Shown in pieces: positions 34,697-43,459 of a stretch of DNA of 64,000 bases (position 1 is the first letter of the stretch; each line of letters starts with the position of its first letter). The position numbers were made by a program, and so were the translations under genes. The stretch is from Ravibacter sp037191015 (GTDB lineage Bacteria > Bacteroidota > Bacteroidia > Cytophagales > Spirosomataceae). The notes under the pieces are model-generated. The model was not told the DNA's origin, made no database searches, and saw only the letters and a list, made by a program, of their open reading frames with translations. The stretch lies in NCBI GenBank assembly GCA_037191015.1, contig JBBCKD010000026.1:62001-126000 (forward strand). The letters are read 5' to 3'.

Positions 34697-35155
34697 ATGA
34701 ATAAGGGGTAAAAAGACAGAATTGTACGATCTTTCCGCCTTTTCCGCTTTGAATTAAACGCTTTGTCGTGAAATTACGCTATATCCCGAATTACTTAATT
34801 TGTAAAACGGATTGATTTCTAAATAGATAATATTTAAAAAGTTCAATTTGTAAAGATAAAGCTGAAACCCTGTCCCGGGATTTTTTCCTTAGAAAAATAC
34901 GGTAAGCCGGGTAGGGGTAAGTGTAGGCTTTACGCGTCACTGAGCTGTATATGAGCAAACTGGTATTACAGTAGCCAATCGTTTTCCTGAATGACTTTTT
35001 ATAACGATACAAACTTAAGCATATAAGTGGTTGCCCTTTAAAATCCAATTGGAACCATGTTATCAGTCATCACAGCCGGCGCCCGGTAACGCGGGCTCCG
35101 GCGGGGCGCTTTCTAAAAATATGCTGCCGGATACCTTAACTATAGAATTGAGATC
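34697..35155. other. Intergenic region before fbp with GC-rich hairpins
   Basis: About 460 bp between divergent genes. Most is AT-rich without a clear ORF; a minus-strand ORF of 85 codons at 34791-35048 has no recognisable features. At 35079-35109 a GC-rich block can form alternative stems (GCGCCC/GGGCGC, or GCCCG/CGGGC), 46 bp before the fbp start. It might be a leader structure; no known riboswitch pattern was recognised. No convincing promoter found. Confidence 0.45.
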
Positions 35156-36181
35156 ATGAACAAAAAATCAGTCCAGGAGCTGGCCGTGCTGATCGGTACC
35201 ACGCTCGACCGTTTCATCCACCAGGAGCAGAGTGCGTTTCCCTATGCCACGGGGGAGCTTTCCCATCTTTTGAGAGATATAGCGCTGGCCGGGAAAATCA
35301 TCAACAGGGAAGTAAACAGGGCCGGTCTTGTCGATCTGTCGGGCGCTATGGGTCATGCGAATATCCAGGGTGAGAGCCAGCAAAAGCTGGATGTGATCGC
35401 TAATATCCGTTTTCTCAGGGCGTTGCAGCGGGGAGGGGAGGTGTGCGCCATCATATCGGAGGAAGATGAAGGGATAATTTATACCAACAACGATAACGGT
35501 AAATATGTGGTGGCGATCGATCCGCTGGACGGATCTTCCAATATTGACGTAAATGTTTCGATCGGTACTATCTTTTCGATTTACCGGCGCGTCACGCCGA
35601 TCGGGACACAGGCGAGCATGTCGGACTTCATGCAGGGCGGAAGGAAGCAGGTGGCTGCCGGCTACATACTGTACGGTTCTTCCACCATGCTGGTTTATTC
35701 GACCGGCAGCGGGGTAAATGCCTTTACCTACGAATATTCGCTGGGGGAGTATATCCTGTCGCACAGGAACCTGCGATGCCCGGAAGACGGCTCGATTTAT
35801 TCCATCAATGACGGGTATTTCGACGAGTACGAGGACTATATCCGCTCCTATGTGCTGAAATGCAGGAAAAGAGGGCTGACTGCCAGGTATATCGGGTCGC
35901 TGGTAGGAGATTTTCATCGCAACAGCCTCAAAGGCGGCGTTTATATATATCCTGCCACGGGAAAGTCGCCTTCGGGCAAGCTGAGGCTTTTGTATGAATG
36001 CTACCCGTTGGCATTCCTGGCGGAGCAGCTGGGCGCGGTAGCGACAGACGGGCGGCAGGATATACTTGATATCATCCCGCAGCATTATCACCAGAGGACA
36101 CCCTTTATAGTCGGGTCGCCGGCGATGGTCAGGGATATTCTGGAGGAGAAGGGACCTCTCCCCCCGGCACCCTCTCCTTAG
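35156..36181 (+). CDS. fbp: Class 1 fructose-1,6-bisphosphatase
   Basis: 341 residues. Motifs: GELSHLLRDIALAGKIIN, CAIISEEDEG, the metal-binding VVAIDPLDGSSNIDVNVSIGTIF, and LLYECYPLAFLAEQLGA. It dephosphorylates fructose 1,6-bisphosphate in gluconeogenesis. The last residues (GPLPPAPSP) are out of character: they and the stop codon are encoded inside an interspersed repeat (36152-36195), so the C-terminus was rewritten by that element. Catalytic residues are unaffected. Confidence 0.95.
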   Translation: MNKKSVQELAVLIGTTLDRFIHQEQSAFPYATGELSHLLRDIALAGKIINREVNRAGLVDLSGAMGHANIQGESQQKLDVIANIRFLRALQRGGEVCAIISEEDEGIIYTNNDNGKYVVAIDPLDGSSNIDVNVSIGTIFSIYRRVTPIGTQASMSDFMQGGRKQVAAGYILYGSSTMLVYSTGSGVNAFTYEYSLGEYILSHRNLRCPEDGSIYSINDGYFDEYEDYIRSYVLKCRKRGLTARYIGSLVGDFHRNSLKGGVYIYPATGKSPSGKLRLLYECYPLAFLAEQLGAVATDGRQDILDIIPQHYHQRTPFIVGSPAMVRDILEEKGPLPPAPSP

Positions 36182-36195
36182 CAGGAGAGGGGGAG
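36152..36195. repeat. Interspersed palindromic repeat overlapping the fbp stop
   Basis: CCTCTCCCCCCGGCA followed by CCCTCTCCT-TAGC-AGGAGAGGG and GGGAGTC. The core palindrome has 9-bp arms and a 4-nt loop. Such 'CCCTCTCC...GGAGAGGG' blocks occur as scattered repeats in many bacterial genomes. The stop codon TAG of fbp lies in the loop. The hairpin might also act as an mRNA end, but no T-tract follows. Confidence 0.7.
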
Positions 36196-36330
36196 TCGGT
36201 TCTAAAATCTTCAGGACAAGGACAGGGAGGATGCTTATTGCCTGTCGTTTAAAGCTTTTGCCGTACACCTCACACCGATACCCATTAAGTAAAAATTAAA
36301 TTATCCCGGACCTATTCCGGATGATAGGGA

Positions 36331-36338
36331 TATCTTTG
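36331..36338 (+). promoter_or_regulatory. Candidate -7 element (TATCTTTG) for icd
   Basis: TATCTTTG matches TAnnTTTG; it would start the transcript about 75 bp before the icd ATG. No TTTG lies at the expected distance upstream. Confidence 0.45.
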
Positions 36339-36421
36339 TAAAATAGCCGTGAATTGTGAGACATCAGGTGGCGATGAACAACCATCATCACATCGACACA
36401 TCACCACATTATTTTATATAA

Positions 36422-37870
36422 ATGATATCAACCGAGAAAGTCCCAGTAACAATAGCCTACGGCGATGGAATAGGTCCTGAAATTATGGCTGCGACGTTAA
36501 GCATCCTGGAGGCAGCCGGCGCCCGTATAGAGCCTGAAATAATCGAAGTAGGAGAAAAGGTATACCAGAGCGGCGTCCCCGGGGGGATCCGCGAAAGCGC
36601 ATGGGAATCGCTGAGAAGGACAAAGGTATTCCTGAAAGCGCCGATTACGACCCCGCAGGGCGGCGGCTATAAGAGCCTCAACGTGACGACCCGCACCGCA
36701 CTGGGCCTGTATGCAAATGTGCGGCCCAACCAGGCATATGCTCCTTTTGTACGTACAAGGCACCCTGAGCTCGACGTGGTGATCATACGGGAAAACGAAG
36801 AAGATCTCTATACCGGCATAGAATACCGGCAGACCAACCAGGCCTACCAGACCCTGAAGCTCGTCACAAGGCCCGGTTGCGAGCGTATTATCCGCTATGC
36901 TTTCCAGTATGCCCGGGCCTACGGGAGGAAGAAAGTGACCTGCTTTTCGAAGGATAACATCATGAAAATGACCGACGGGCTTTTTCACAGGATCTTTGAC
37001 GAAATAGGCGGCGAATACCCGGAGATAGAGAAAGATCACTGGATTATCGATATAGGTTCGGCCCTTCTCGCCGACCAGCCGGAGCGGTTTGACGTTATTG
37101 TAACGCTCAATCTCTATGGCGACATTATTTCCGATATAGCCGCCCAGGTGGCGGGCTCGGTAGGAATGGGGGGCTCGGCCAATGTGGGAGACCAGTGCGC
37201 CATGTTCGAGGCGATACACGGCTCGGCGCCCGATATAGCCGGAAAGGGTATCGCGAATCCTTCGGGATTGCTGAACGGCGCTATCATGATGCTCGTCCAT
37301 ATAGGACAGGGAGCTGTTGCCGAAAAAATACACAATGCCTGGCTGAAGACCATCGAGGACGGGATCCATACCGGAGATATTTACAAAGACGAGCTCAGCC
37401 GGAAAAGAGTAGGCACGAAGGAATTCGGGGAAGCGGTAATAGCACGCCTGGGACAGAATCCCGAACATTTCCGGCCTGTAAGCTATGCGCAGGTGCCTGA
37501 CCCGATCCGGACAGAAAGCACAGAACGGACCAGGGAGGTGAAAGAGCTTTGCGGTGTGGATATTTTCCTGGATTGGGAGGGAAATGCGAATCACCTGGGA
37601 GATTCGCTGGCCGGGATCGGCGCCGGGGGCATGGAACTGTCGGCCATTACGAACAGGGGCGCGAAGGTATATCCCGGATCATTCCCGGAAACATTTATAA
37701 CCGACCACTGGCGTTGCAGGTATCTTTCTGTGTGGGGTGAAATGCTGCGGCAGGATGTAATTGACCTGCAGGCCTCTTTAATATCAGCCGGTTACGATGT
37801 GATTAAAACGGAAAATCTCTATAAGTTTAACGGCGTACCGGGATATTCCGCCATCCAGGGAGAGGACTGA
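36422..37870 (+). CDS. icd: NADP-dependent isocitrate dehydrogenase (long 480-residue type)
   Basis: 482 residues. Isocitrate/isopropylmalate dehydrogenase fold: VTIAYGDGIGPEIMAATLSIL, the substrate loop LNVTTRTALGLYANVRPNQ, VVIIRENEEDLYTGIEY, NLYGDIISDIAAQVAGSVG and the cofactor region EAIHGSAPDIAGKGIANPSG. The last 120 residues form the extra C-terminal domain of the longer type found in Bacteroidota and Thermus. It converts isocitrate to 2-oxoglutarate in the TCA cycle. Confidence 0.94.
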   Translation: MISTEKVPVTIAYGDGIGPEIMAATLSILEAAGARIEPEIIEVGEKVYQSGVPGGIRESAWESLRRTKVFLKAPITTPQGGGYKSLNVTTRTALGLYANVRPNQAYAPFVRTRHPELDVVIIRENEEDLYTGIEYRQTNQAYQTLKLVTRPGCERIIRYAFQYARAYGRKKVTCFSKDNIMKMTDGLFHRIFDEIGGEYPEIEKDHWIIDIGSALLADQPERFDVIVTLNLYGDIISDIAAQVAGSVGMGGSANVGDQCAMFEAIHGSAPDIAGKGIANPSGLLNGAIMMLVHIGQGAVAEKIHNAWLKTIEDGIHTGDIYKDELSRKRVGTKEFGEAVIARLGQNPEHFRPVSYAQVPDPIRTESTERTREVKELCGVDIFLDWEGNANHLGDSLAGIGAGGMELSAITNRGAKVYPGSFPETFITDHWRCRYLSVWGEMLRQDVIDLQASLISAGYDVIKTENLYKFNGVPGYSAIQGED

Positions 37871-38089
37871 AGCTACGTTTTAAGAGACGGATTTGCCACA
37901 TCCTTTGAAAAAGCTTCGTAATTTACAGAGTTTTAGGCCTGGACCGGGAAAGCCGGCCTGCCGGAGAATTTTGAACGGGATTGCATATTTTCGTTGTTTC
38001 GTACGTTTATTAACAGGTGCTTTAAACTTTTTGAAATCAAACCGGATCCCTCTTTCTGTCAAAGTTGGGGTAACGGGTTATAAGTAGGT

Positions 38090-40102
38090 ATGAAAAGGCA
38101 TAATTATATACGTTTGTCACTTTGGGCAGTCTTGCTGCTGGGGATAGGGTTATGGTCGTGTGATTCGGCGAAAAAGACCTTTAATTCCGGTGTACGTAAG
38201 TTTAAGGATGGCGAGTATGATCTGGCTATTAAAGATTTCAGCGCGGCGCTGGAAGCAAACTACGAGGTAAAGGAAGCAAACAGGTTTATTGCCGAGTCCT
38301 ACAGGTTGTCCAACCGGTTCAGAGAGGCGATCCCTTATTTTAAGAAAGTGGTGGAGGAAGAACCGGACAATGCCGATGCCCGCTTTCAATATGCCTATGC
38401 TCTTAAAACCGCCGGCCAGTACAATGAGGCGAGAGAGTATTTTCTTGCGGCAGCCAATCTTGCCAATGTGCCGGAGAATATGAAAAGCCGGGCGCTGAGA
38501 GAGGTCGAGATCCTCAGGATTATGGACAGGATAGCGCTGAAGAAGCCGGAATTCGAGGTTGAAAACCTGCCGGTCAATACACCCGGAGCGGAGTTCGGGC
38601 CCGCAGTGGTAGGACAGGAGCTGATGTTTTCGTCTTCCAGGAAGCAGAAGACCTATAAGAACAATGGTCAGCAGATGCTGGGCATTTATAAGATCGGCTT
38701 TGGTGAAGATCCTACCAGGATGCTTCCCGGCAATGCAGCCCTTTTCAGCCAGCAGATATTCGATCCGGAGGCGAATGAAGGCTCGCCCGCCTTTTCGCCC
38801 GACGGGAAAACCCTGGTTTTCGCCCGCGGAAATACCGGCAAAAAACGAGGAACTACTGACGTAAAGCTCTATATGTCGCGTAATGTGAACGGGCAATGGA
38901 GCGAGCCGCGCTACCTGCCGATAAACGACTCCCTGGCGTGGGACGGCTCCCCGGCGTTTTCCCGAGACGGAAAGACGCTTTATTTTGCATCGAACCGTAA
39001 GGGAGGCCTTGGGGGTATAGACCTTTACAGCACGAATATGGATGCTTCCGGCCGGTTCAGCAGGCCGGTCAACATGGGTGCATCGATCAATACGCCCGGA
39101 GACGAAATGTTTCCTTACGTTTCGCCCGATAACAAACTGTATTTTGCCTCTGACGGACATCCCGGCCTGGGCAAGCTGGATATTTTTGTGGCGACGCGCT
39201 CCCAGGGCGTGATCGCAATCGAGAATATGGGTATCCCGTTCAATACCCCGCAGGATGACTTCGGCCTCGTTTTCCTGGACGATGAAAGCGGCTTCTTCTC
39301 GAGCAACAGGGAAGGAGGGAAAGGCGACGACGATATCTACTATTTTTATATCCCCGAGAGCGAGACAGACAGGCCGGTGGTTGCGGACAAGCCGGAAGAT
39401 CCCCGCCTGTTCGAAGGGAAGCCTAAAACAGTCGCTTATTTCCTCGCCGGTACGGTGCTCGAGAACGATCCGGAAAATGCAGCCCCTCTCGACTCGGCCT
39501 ACGTAAGGATAATAGTCGAGGGAGATAGTACTGAAGTAGAGCTGGCCCGGCTGGACACGGATAATAAGGGAGATTTCGGTACTTTCAGGCTGGAAGAAGG
39601 AAAAAGCTACGATCTGCTGGCCGGACGACGGGGATTCATCAGCAAAAGGGTGCCGTTTTCTATGGAAGGTAAATCGATACCTTTCATTTTCCTGAATAAG
39701 CTTCACACCGATACGACTTACCGCGTGACCATCAGGCTTGACCGCCTCGAACTCAACAAGACTTTTACGCTTGAGAATATCTATTACGACCTTGATAAGT
39801 TCGATATCAGGGCCGATGCGGCCCCTGAGCTGGATAAGCTGGCGCAGCTCCTGAAAGACAACCCGACGATGGTAATAGAGCTGAGCTCCCATACCGACAC
39901 CCGCGGGTCTGATGCCTACAACATGACGCTTTCCCAGAAACGCGCCGAATCGGTCGTGAACTACCTGACCTTAAAAGGTATCGATGCCGACAGGATGGAG
40001 GCGCGGGGCTACGGGGAACGGGATCTGATCGTTCAGACTGCGAAAACCGAGGAAGAGCACCAGCGAAACCGCCGTACCGAGTTTACGATTCTCAGCTATT
40101 GA
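38090..40102 (+). CDS. PorE-like OmpA-family lipoprotein, type IX secretion component
   Basis: 670 residues. Lipoprotein signal ending in LWSC (Cys24); TPR repeats (about 30-140: FNSGVRKFKDGEYDLAIKDF); PD40/WD40-like propeller blades (about 170-410: EGSPAFSPDGKTLVFARG, WDGSPAFSRDGKTLYFAS); a carboxypeptidase-regulatory-like beta domain (about 445-545); and a C-terminal OmpA domain (about 560-670: YYDLDKFDIRADAAPEL, ELSSHTDTRGSDAYNMTLSQKRAESV) that binds peptidoglycan. This order, TPR-propeller-CRD-OmpA, is the PorE architecture. Outer-membrane periplasmic face. The other por genes are not in the window, so an orphan PorE-like role is possible. Confidence 0.85.
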   Translation: MKRHNYIRLSLWAVLLLGIGLWSCDSAKKTFNSGVRKFKDGEYDLAIKDFSAALEANYEVKEANRFIAESYRLSNRFREAIPYFKKVVEEEPDNADARFQYAYALKTAGQYNEAREYFLAAANLANVPENMKSRALREVEILRIMDRIALKKPEFEVENLPVNTPGAEFGPAVVGQELMFSSSRKQKTYKNNGQQMLGIYKIGFGEDPTRMLPGNAALFSQQIFDPEANEGSPAFSPDGKTLVFARGNTGKKRGTTDVKLYMSRNVNGQWSEPRYLPINDSLAWDGSPAFSRDGKTLYFASNRKGGLGGIDLYSTNMDASGRFSRPVNMGASINTPGDEMFPYVSPDNKLYFASDGHPGLGKLDIFVATRSQGVIAIENMGIPFNTPQDDFGLVFLDDESGFFSSNREGGKGDDDIYYFYIPESETDRPVVADKPEDPRLFEGKPKTVAYFLAGTVLENDPENAAPLDSAYVRIIVEGDSTEVELARLDTDNKGDFGTFRLEEGKSYDLLAGRRGFISKRVPFSMEGKSIPFIFLNKLHTDTTYRVTIRLDRLELNKTFTLENIYYDLDKFDIRADAAPELDKLAQLLKDNPTMVIELSSHTDTRGSDAYNMTLSQKRAESVVNYLTLKGIDADRMEARGYGERDLIVQTAKTEEEHQRNRRTEFTILSY

Positions 40103-40117
40103 CGGTTTTATCCGGGC

Positions 40118-41581
40118 CTATACCCGCAACGCATCTTTCCTTTTCCCGATTGACAAAAGCCACAAGCCCAGGAAGGTAATCAGTCCATTGATGATCAGCC
40201 TTTCAAATCCGAACTGGTAGCCGTTGAACCAATACGTGGAGTTCTCGTTAAGGATGTAGGTAAAGAGGGGTGCTGCTACGCACACTGCAGGAACCCACTT
40301 GTCCCTGATACCTGTCCTGGTCAGCACGCCAAATGAAAACAGTCCCAGGAGAGGGCCGTAAGTATACCCCGCCAGGTCGAATACGGCTGTAATCACTTCT
40401 TTGCTGTTGAGCTTGTTGAAGGCGATGATAACCATGTAGAAAAGCACCGAGAATCCAATATGTACCCAGAATTTGATGCGGGCGCGTTCCTTTTCAGGCT
40501 TGTCGCCGATATTCATGAAATCGACGCAGAATGAGGTAGTGAGCGCCGTAAGCGCCGAATCGGAGCTGGCATAGGTAGCAGCTGTAATACCGAGCAGGAA
40601 GGTGATGCCTACGACGGGACCCAGGTTATTGAGGGCTAGCATGGGGTAAAAATCGTCGGTTCTGGCAGGCGGCGTGATACCCTGGGCAGAGGCATACAGG
40701 TATAAAAGGGCGCCAAGCGAGAGGAAAAGCAGGTTTACAATGACCAGCACTACCGTAAACCAGAACATATTCTTCTGGGCTTCACCGATATTTTTGCACG
40801 TCAGGTTCTTCTGCATCAGGTCCTGGTCGAGCCCGGTCATGACGACTGCGATGAACGCCCCGGCCAGAAATTGCTTGAAGAAGTTTTTGGAATCGTTGAC
40901 CTCCCAGAAAAAAATCTTTGAATAAGCGCTTTCCCTGACGGTTTTTATGATTTCGGAGGCGCTCGTCAGATCCAGCTCGCGGGCCACCAGGATGATAGTG
41001 AGAATCACCGCCGTAACCAGGAACAGCGTTTGGAGCGTATCGGTAATGATGATGGTTTTGACCCCGCCCTTAAACGTATATACCCAGATCAGGAGGATGG
41101 TGATGGCTACCGAAACCTCGAACGGTATACCCAGCGGTTGAAATAGTGCGTATTGGAGCACCCCGGCAGCTACATACAGCCTTACGGCCGAACCGACGGT
41201 CCTCGAAATCAGGAAAACCGCCGAACCTGATTTGTATGACCAGAATCCAAACCGTTTTTCAAGATAAGTATAGATCGAGATAAGGTTCAGCCGGTAATAA
41301 AGCGGCATTAAGACCGTACCGATCACCAGGTAGCCCAGCAGGTAGCCCAGCACGACCTGGAAGTATGAAAACTGTATATTGGCTACCGAGCCCGGTATCG
41401 AAACAAAGGTCACTCCCGAAAGGGAAGTACCGATCATCCCGAAGGCTACCAGGTACCAGGGCGATTGCCTGTTGGCAGTAAAAAACGTATTGGTATCGGC
41501 TCCTCTGGCGGTGTATAGCGACACGAGAATTAACATCAGAAAATAGACGGAGAGGATGCCGAGAGCGACGTATGGGTTCAT
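40118..41581 (-). CDS. Sodium:solute symporter (SSS family)
   Basis: 487 residues and about 13 membrane helices. Features: TARGADTNTFFTANRQSPWYLVAFGMIGTSLSGVTFVSIPG near the N-terminus, GGVKTIIITDTLQTL, GLDQDLMQKNLTCKN, AATYASSDSALTALTTSF. The SGVTFVSIPG segment corresponds to the sodium site region. It takes up a small solute (often sugar, sialate or amino acid) with Na+; the substrate is not decidable. It converges with the PorE-like gene. Confidence 0.92.
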   Translation of the reverse strand: MNPYVALGILSVYFLMLILVSLYTARGADTNTFFTANRQSPWYLVAFGMIGTSLSGVTFVSIPGSVANIQFSYFQVVLGYLLGYLVIGTVLMPLYYRLNLISIYTYLEKRFGFWSYKSGSAVFLISRTVGSAVRLYVAAGVLQYALFQPLGIPFEVSVAITILLIWVYTFKGGVKTIIITDTLQTLFLVTAVILTIILVARELDLTSASEIIKTVRESAYSKIFFWEVNDSKNFFKQFLAGAFIAVVMTGLDQDLMQKNLTCKNIGEAQKNMFWFTVVLVIVNLLFLSLGALLYLYASAQGITPPARTDDFYPMLALNNLGPVVGITFLLGITAATYASSDSALTALTTSFCVDFMNIGDKPEKERARIKFWVHIGFSVLFYMVIIAFNKLNSKEVITAVFDLAGYTYGPLLGLFSFGVLTRTGIRDKWVPAVCVAAPLFTYILNENSTYWFNGYQFGFERLIINGLITFLGLWLLSIGKRKDALRV

Positions 41582-41652
41582 CTGGATGGGAAAACTTATT
41601 TTTAGCGCGGGTGAAAGTACAAAAAAACCTTCTTTAGTTTGGCATCTTTAAG

Positions 41653-41660
41653 TAGATTTG
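41653..41660 (+). promoter_or_regulatory. Candidate -7 element (TAGATTTG) for clpS
   Basis: TAGATTTG lies 27 bp before the clpS ATG. A TTTA at 41633-41636 is 16 bp upstream, a poor -33. Confidence 0.4.
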
Positions 41661-41687
41661 CTTCTGAAAACGAAATATGGTTGACAA

Positions 41688-41963
41688 ATGCAGATCAGTG
41701 AAAATACCGATACCGAAGTATTGCAGGAGGCTGTCGACACCGACGTCAGGAGCCTGGTGGTTTTTAATGATGATGTAAATACATTCGATTGGGTAATTGA
41801 AACGCTTATCGAGGTTTGCGGTCATACGCCGCATCAGGCAGAACAATGCACGATCATTATCCATTTTAAAGGAAAATGCAGCGTCAAGGACGGGGCTTAT
41901 GAAGAGCTTGTCGAGATGCGGAATGATATTTGCCGCAGGGGTATTTCTGCGGAAGTGATTTAA
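41688..41963 (+). CDS. clpS: ATP-dependent Clp protease adaptor protein
   Basis: 91 residues, typical of ClpS: LVVFNDDVNTFDWVIETLIEVCGHT with the N-degron-binding loop, then AEQCTIIIHFKGKCSVKDGAYEEL. It delivers N-end-rule substrates to ClpAP/ClpCP. It precedes recR by 30 bp, so the two may be co-transcribed. Confidence 0.94.
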   Translation: MQISENTDTEVLQEAVDTDVRSLVVFNDDVNTFDWVIETLIEVCGHTPHQAEQCTIIIHFKGKCSVKDGAYEELVEMRNDICRRGISAEVI

Positions 41964-41993
41964 ACGGGGTATACTCGTGTTTTTGCCTGCTCC

Positions 41994-42608
41994 ATGAATT
42001 ACCCGTCAAAACTTATAGAAAATGCCGTAAACGAAATTTCCAGGCTGCCCGGTATCGGGAAGAAGTCTGCCCTTCGCCTGGCATTGCACCTCCTGAAAAG
42101 GGATTCGGAGCAAACGCGGAATCTCGCGGATTCTTTGATCGCTTTAAGGGAACAGACCTGTTATTGCGGAAAATGCCATAATATTTCCGACAGCGGGACC
42201 TGTTCTATCTGTGCCAGCAGCAGGCGGGATACTTCCGTGATCTGCGTGGTGACGGATACGCGCGATGTGCTCGCAATTGAAAACACCTCTCAATACAATG
42301 GCCTGTATCACGTATTGGGGGGGATTATCTCGCCTATGGAGGGAGTAGGGCCTTCCGATCTGAATATCGATTCCCTTATCCAACGGGTTGTTGCCGCGCC
42401 CGAAGATGAGCCGGTGAAGGAGGTGATCCTCGCTTTAAGCGCTACGATGGAAGGCGATACCACTGCGTTTTACCTGCAGAAGAAACTCAAGGCCACTCAT
42501 GTGAAAGTAAGTACGATTGCCAGGGGCATTCCTGTCGGAGGAGACCTGGAATATACCGATGAGGTAACCTTGGGACGGAGTATCGTAGGACGGCTGGTCT
42601 ACGAATAA
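41994..42608 (+). CDS. recR: Recombination mediator RecR
   Basis: 204 residues: helix-hairpin-helix (EISRLPGIGKKSALRLALHLL), a four-cysteine zinc finger (CYCGKCHNISDSGTCSIC), and a Toprim domain (VICVVTDTRDVLAIENTSQYNGLYHVLGG) ending VGGDLEYTDEVTLGRSIVGR. It acts with RecFO in gap repair, loading RecA. Confidence 0.96.
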   Translation: MNYPSKLIENAVNEISRLPGIGKKSALRLALHLLKRDSEQTRNLADSLIALREQTCYCGKCHNISDSGTCSICASSRRDTSVICVVTDTRDVLAIENTSQYNGLYHVLGGIISPMEGVGPSDLNIDSLIQRVVAAPEDEPVKEVILALSATMEGDTTAFYLQKKLKATHVKVSTIARGIPVGGDLEYTDEVTLGRSIVGRLVYE

Positions 42609-42693
42609 TTTTATGATTATCGCCTTTGTGCCCGATGTTTTGAATTATTTGCTAAATTCCGATTTCTAAATCTGTTGAAAACCACAAATTGCT

Positions 42694-43398
42694 ATGAATA
42701 GAAAAGAGTTTTTAAATACAGTTACAGGGGGAGCGATTGCGCTCGGTTTCGCAGGAACAGCGGTGCGTTGTACTCCCGGTTCGGCGGTAAGGGAGGTCGC
42801 TCCTTTTACCCAGAAAGAATTACCTTACGATTTCGGGGCTTTGGAGCCTCATTTCGACAGGGAAACTATGGAAATCCACTATACGAAGCACCATACCGCT
42901 TATATCAACAATCTCAACAAGGCGCTGGAAGGGACTGAGCTGGCCAATAAAACGCTGGAAGAGTTGCTGAAAACGGCGGGAGAAGGACCGGTAGGGGTAA
43001 GGAACAATGCCGGAGGGCACTGGAATCACACATTTTTCTGGGAGATCCTGGGGCCGGGGAAAGGCGGCGAGCCTGCCGGGAAGATAGCAGACGCTATCAA
43101 CGGACAGTTCGGATCATTCGATGCATTTAAGGAGGCTTTTTCCAAAGCCGGCCTGGGAAGGTTCGGGTCGGGCTGGGCCTGGCTGGTAGCCAACGGCAAG
43201 ACCCTGGAAATCGGCTCTACGCCCAACCAGGACAATCCTTTGATGGATATAGCTGAAATTAAAGGTACGCCTGTATTGGGACTGGATGTATGGGAACATG
43301 CCTATTACCTCAAATACCAGAATAAGAGAGCCGACTTCATCAGCGCTTTCTGGAATGTAGTGGATTGGGATAAGGTAGCCGGATTGCTGCCTGCTTGA
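42694..43398 (+). CDS. Exported Fe/Mn superoxide dismutase
   Basis: 234 residues. A signal-like leader (MNRKEFLNTVTGGAIALGFAGTAVRC) precedes a complete SOD: FDRETMEIHYTKHHTAYINN, the metal His in GGHWNHTFFWE and the metal Asp/His in DVWEHAYYLKYQNKR. Metal specificity cannot be fixed by eye. The leader starts with a single RK and not a full twin-arginine pair; a lipobox is weak (AVRC). The enzyme probably detoxifies superoxide in the periplasm. Confidence 0.9.
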   Translation: MNRKEFLNTVTGGAIALGFAGTAVRCTPGSAVREVAPFTQKELPYDFGALEPHFDRETMEIHYTKHHTAYINNLNKALEGTELANKTLEELLKTAGEGPVGVRNNAGGHWNHTFFWEILGPGKGGEPAGKIADAINGQFGSFDAFKEAFSKAGLGRFGSGWAWLVANGKTLEIGSTPNQDNPLMDIAEIKGTPVLGLDVWEHAYYLKYQNKRADFISAFWNVVDWDKVAGLLPA

Positions 43399-43405
43399 GA
43401 TACCG

Positions 43406-43453
43406 GGTGTTAGCTTTTAGAGTATGGCGTTCTGCTATCTGAAAGCTAACACC
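43406..43453. terminator. Convergent hairpin between sod and the TPR gene
   Basis: GGTGTTAGCTTT (43406-43417) pairs perfectly with AAAGCTAACACC (43442-43453) around a 24-nt loop. It occupies the 61-bp gap of two converging genes, so it probably terminates both. A T-rich stretch follows on the plus strand, but a clean T-tract is missing. Confidence 0.6.
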
Positions 43454-43459
43454 TTATAT

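Noticed and set aside
34791..35048. 85-codon minus-strand frame in the fbp upstream region
   Set aside because: No start context, no motif; composition fits non-coding AT-rich DNA.
35168..36268. 366-codon minus-strand frame opposite fbp
   Set aside because: Shadow of fbp; no recognised feature, and fbp is certain.
36497..37594. 365-codon minus-strand frame opposite icd
   Set aside because: Shadow of icd; no domain features.
38150..39892. 580-codon open frame on the minus strand opposite the PorE-like gene
   Set aside because: It lies fully inside a gene with clear domains, and the translation has no signal or motif; long antisense frames are common in this GC-rich third-position coding.
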